Shown: positions 61,781 to 64,000 of the stretch, piece after piece
How the letters are laid out: each line of letters opens with the position of its first letter
Position numbering within the stretch: the stretch's first letter is position 1
Assembly (NCBI RefSeq): GCF_017916325.1
Contig: NC_090151.1
Location: 602,501-666,500 of the forward strand
Source: Leishmania martiniquensis
Taxonomy: Eukaryota; Euglenozoa; Kinetoplastea; Trypanosomatida; Trypanosomatidae
Length of the DNA: 64,000 nucleotides
Direction of reading: 5' to 3'
The notes under the pieces: generated by a model
Database searches by the model: none
What the model was told of the DNA's origin: nothing
Seen by the model: only the letters and a program-made list of their open reading frames with translations
Program-made: the position numbers and the translations under genes

Positions 61781-63881
61781 GTCGCACCATGAGGTACACC
61801 AACGCGCCTCTTCTTGGAGACGATCAGCTGCTCGCGCCTACGAGGACTTTTTTCCCTGGCTTGTACAACTGCAGTTGCTTGCACATACCACGTGAGATGG
61901 CATACACCTCCCCTCCCCCCAAAAGCATATTACTCAGCAAGAAGGGAAGCGAAGATCGGTGAACCCGAGAGGCAACATGGGACGTACAGCTACCACGCAT
62001 ACACGTTACGCACGGTAACGTTCGCCGGCGCTCCCTTGTAAGCAGCCAAAGGCATGCGTATCCCTGGACGCGTCGCTGGAGGGGTGGTGGGCCATGTACC
62101 ATCCCATTAGGGGTACTTTCTCTTCTGAGTTGACAAGTACAAGCTCAAAAAAAAAGAAACAGCTGCATGCTCACATGTACTTGCGCTCACACTTGCGATA
62201 CTCCTTCAGGTGCAGCTGACTCTTTCTCGTGATGGTAGTTCTCCTGTCGCACTTCCCTTTCGTCGCTCACCGATTCTCGCGTCGAATTTCACACATAAAA
62301 ACTGTCGCCTCTGCTCTCCGCTTCTGTCCTCTTCGTTGTTTGGGAAGGGTCCTATCTCCATATACCTACGTGTGTTAGCAGTGGACGGAGTGATTGGCAG
62401 CGTGTAGAGACGCAGAGGATTGCGAAGAACACGAGTACGCGCCCATTCGAAGGCTTCTCTCCCTTCTGGCGATCGTTTCTTTGTAAGGCGCCGGCGAGCA
62501 CTATTCCTTAGCCGGGCCCGCACCAGCGATCTTGGGGCACCGCTCTCGGAGATTCACCTTCCATTTTCTTTTTTGTTGCGCTGCCTTTCCTTCCTCTCTT
62601 CCTCTGCTGGCTACCTCCACCCTTCAACTTGACCTTTCTCCAGGCTCACGCTGCCGCTATTGCGGACACATCGCATTCCTGACCTCAGAGTCATCTGTGC
62701 CGTCTTCGCTTACTTTTCCTCCGCTTTCTTCTTCGACACTTCGATCAGTGAGCGGTTGCGCAGCGTCGGCGTCGGTATCGTTTTCCTTACATGGGGACTT
62801 TTCTTGGCACGATCGAGTCACATCTGAGCCCCTCCCCCTCCCTCCGCGCGCCCCTCACCGCCACGCACTCACGCCCAGAGAGGGAGAGTCTCTCTTTCTC
62901 TCCGTCTTGAGCGTTATTCTCTCTCAGTTTATTATTTGGTTCACCTCTTTGCCCATAGTTCTCTTCCGCTCCTCAAATTTTTATTCTCTCCCTCCTGCGC
63001 GGCCGCGTACTCTCCCTCGTCGCCTTCCCCCTTTCTTCCCTCCCTCTCTCTATGCCTCCCTTCTCGTCGCCTCGGCTGTCGCTTCAACCCCACCTCTCCT
63101 TGTGCGTTGTGTGTCGTCTGTGGGTGCACGCCCGCCTTCTTACCTTTAGAGCTCCTCTCTGTCGTGGAAATCGCCGGCAAAGCCTCACTTACCAAGTCGG
63201 CTCGCCCGGTTTCCTACTCTCTTCGAATACGTGTTCGCAGGCTTACTTCCATCTGGGGGATCGTCGTCGCTGCGCACCTTAGGGCGCCCTCCATCCCACG
63301 CACCACCGCTCTCATTCTCTGCATCCATTTTCTGCGCACAGAGGTCGGCAGGTGCGCACGTGCCCGTGTAACGGCATAACGCAGAACACACTGTACCGAG
63401 CATAGGGCTGCACGCTTATCTCTCTCTTGTGCTTCCGTGCGTGCCGGCGAATCAACATCGTTTCTTTTTTCTTTTTTCGTCGGCTATTGAGGACCTGCGC
63501 CCCCTCCCCTTTCTCCTACTCCACCACACCTTGAGACCGACCACGACGTGAACGCCCCCTTCCCTCCTCCGTTTTGTTCCCCCCTCTCTCTCTCTTGCAT
63601 CTCTCTTTGCTCTGTGCATCAATAGAGGTTGCATTGCACCCCCTCGCGCGAGCGCCTTTGCCCGCTTCCCCTCCTTTCAACTACTGTTTTCTTGCAGCCC
63701 ACGCGCGTTCCCGCCTCTGCCGATCTCCGACTTCGGAACCCTGGCGCGGTCGCACAAGCGGGGGAGAAACAAAATACACCGCAAAACGAAAGGTGGCGCA
63801 GCAACCAGGGTCGACGGCGACAGTCGCTCGGTGCGCTGAAGCGCGAAGAGGGCGGCGTGCACACAAAATACGTTATCAGGG
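61781..63881. other. Long pyrimidine-rich 5' region of the right-edge gene
   Basis: Two kilobases without a gene. From about 62540 to 63690 the plus strand is dominated by C and T (for example 62850-62890, 62980-63050 and 63540-63610), with many possible acceptors. An A-run lies at 62147-62155. Open frames here are Ser/Pro/Leu/Arg-rich and contain no motif. Confidence 0.55.
63648..63697 (+). promoter_or_regulatory. Predicted trans-splice acceptor for the right-edge gene
   Basis: Pyrimidine-rich sequence ending in ctactgttttcttgcag places AG at 63696-63697, 184 bases before the ATG. Of the acceptors in this long region it is the closest with a strong tract. Confidence 0.5.
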
Positions 63882-64000
63882 ATGGATCGCGTGTACATTA
63901 AGTGCTGCGGCGCCTTCTCCTTCGCCGCAACCAACTGGAATGAGGCGTATCAGTTAGCACTCGAGATGGAGGATAACACGATGCAACTGGCAACAGCAAG
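63882..64000 (+). CDS. Partial gene at the right edge, unknown
   Basis: An ATG at 63882 opens a frame that stays open to the end of the window, giving 39 complete codons (MDRVYIKCCGAFSFAATNWN, then EAYQLALEMEDNTMQLATA). The composition is that of an ordinary globular protein and differs from the low-complexity frames to its left. The N-terminus has no leader or acylation motif. It follows a long pyrimidine-rich region with a good splice acceptor, as expected for the next gene of the plus-strand unit. No family can be named from so little. Confidence 0.65.
   Translation, partial: MDRVYIKCCGAFSFAATNWNEAYQLALEMEDNTMQLATA

Overview
The window reads as nuclear DNA of a Leishmania-like trypanosomatid. 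Protein genes lack introns and sit in long same-strand blocks. They are separated by GC-rich spacers full of CA/GT, GA/CT and poly-pyrimidine runs, and several genes are preceded by a pyrimidine tract plus AG of the kind used for trans-splicing. The recognisable genes (ERO1, DNA polymerase alpha, U1-70K, the trypanosomatid eIF4G-3, prohibitin) are eukaryotic. From memory, DNA polymerase alpha and eIF4G-3 lie together on chromosome 16 of Leishmania, so this is probably the syntenic segment. Only ATG was accepted as a start; many longer open frames rely on GTG or TTG and were trimmed.

Layout. From about 1 to 24.8 kb all supported genes are on the minus strand: an N-terminally dually acylated protein (5.1-6.9 kb), a TraB-like protein (9.9-11.0 kb), a mitochondrial helical-repeat protein (12.1-13.9 kb), a decayed gene (about 14.4-16.7 kb), a small CxxC protein (18.3-18.6 kb), a TIMELESS/Tof1 homologue (20.2-23.5 kb) and a small basic protein (24.4-24.7 kb). 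The first 5 kb hold no intact gene, only fragments of decayed coding sequence, one of them possibly retroposon-derived. Two copies of a nearly identical 0.5 kb repeat lie in spacers at 8.3 and 19.4 kb.

Between about 24.75 and 26.4 kb the coding strand switches. This is a divergent strand-switch region, where polycistronic transcription is expected to start in both directions. An AT-rich hairpin-prone tract lies near 23.76 kb, and one 158-codon ORF of uncertain status lies inside the switch.

From 26.4 kb to the right edge all genes are on the plus strand: ERO1, DNA polymerase alpha catalytic subunit, a CFAP57-type flagellar WD/coiled-coil protein, a mitochondrial repeat protein, an SMP-domain protein resembling ERMES subunit Mdm12, U1-70K, eIF4G-3, prohibitin 1, an IPI3/WDR18-like WD protein, a protein matching only the C-terminal half of Prp31, a large decayed gene with CLU-like motifs (about 57.0-61.8 kb), and the first 39 codons of a gene running off the edge.

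The genes are housekeeping functions (ER oxidative folding, replication, fork protection, splicing, translation, mitochondria, flagellum) and are co-transcribed rather than functionally grouped. No CRISPR array, tRNA, rRNA, virus or toxin gene was seen. The points most worth a second look are the Mdm12-like protein, the Prp31 half-protein, the paired 0.5 kb repeats and the CLU-like pseudogene.
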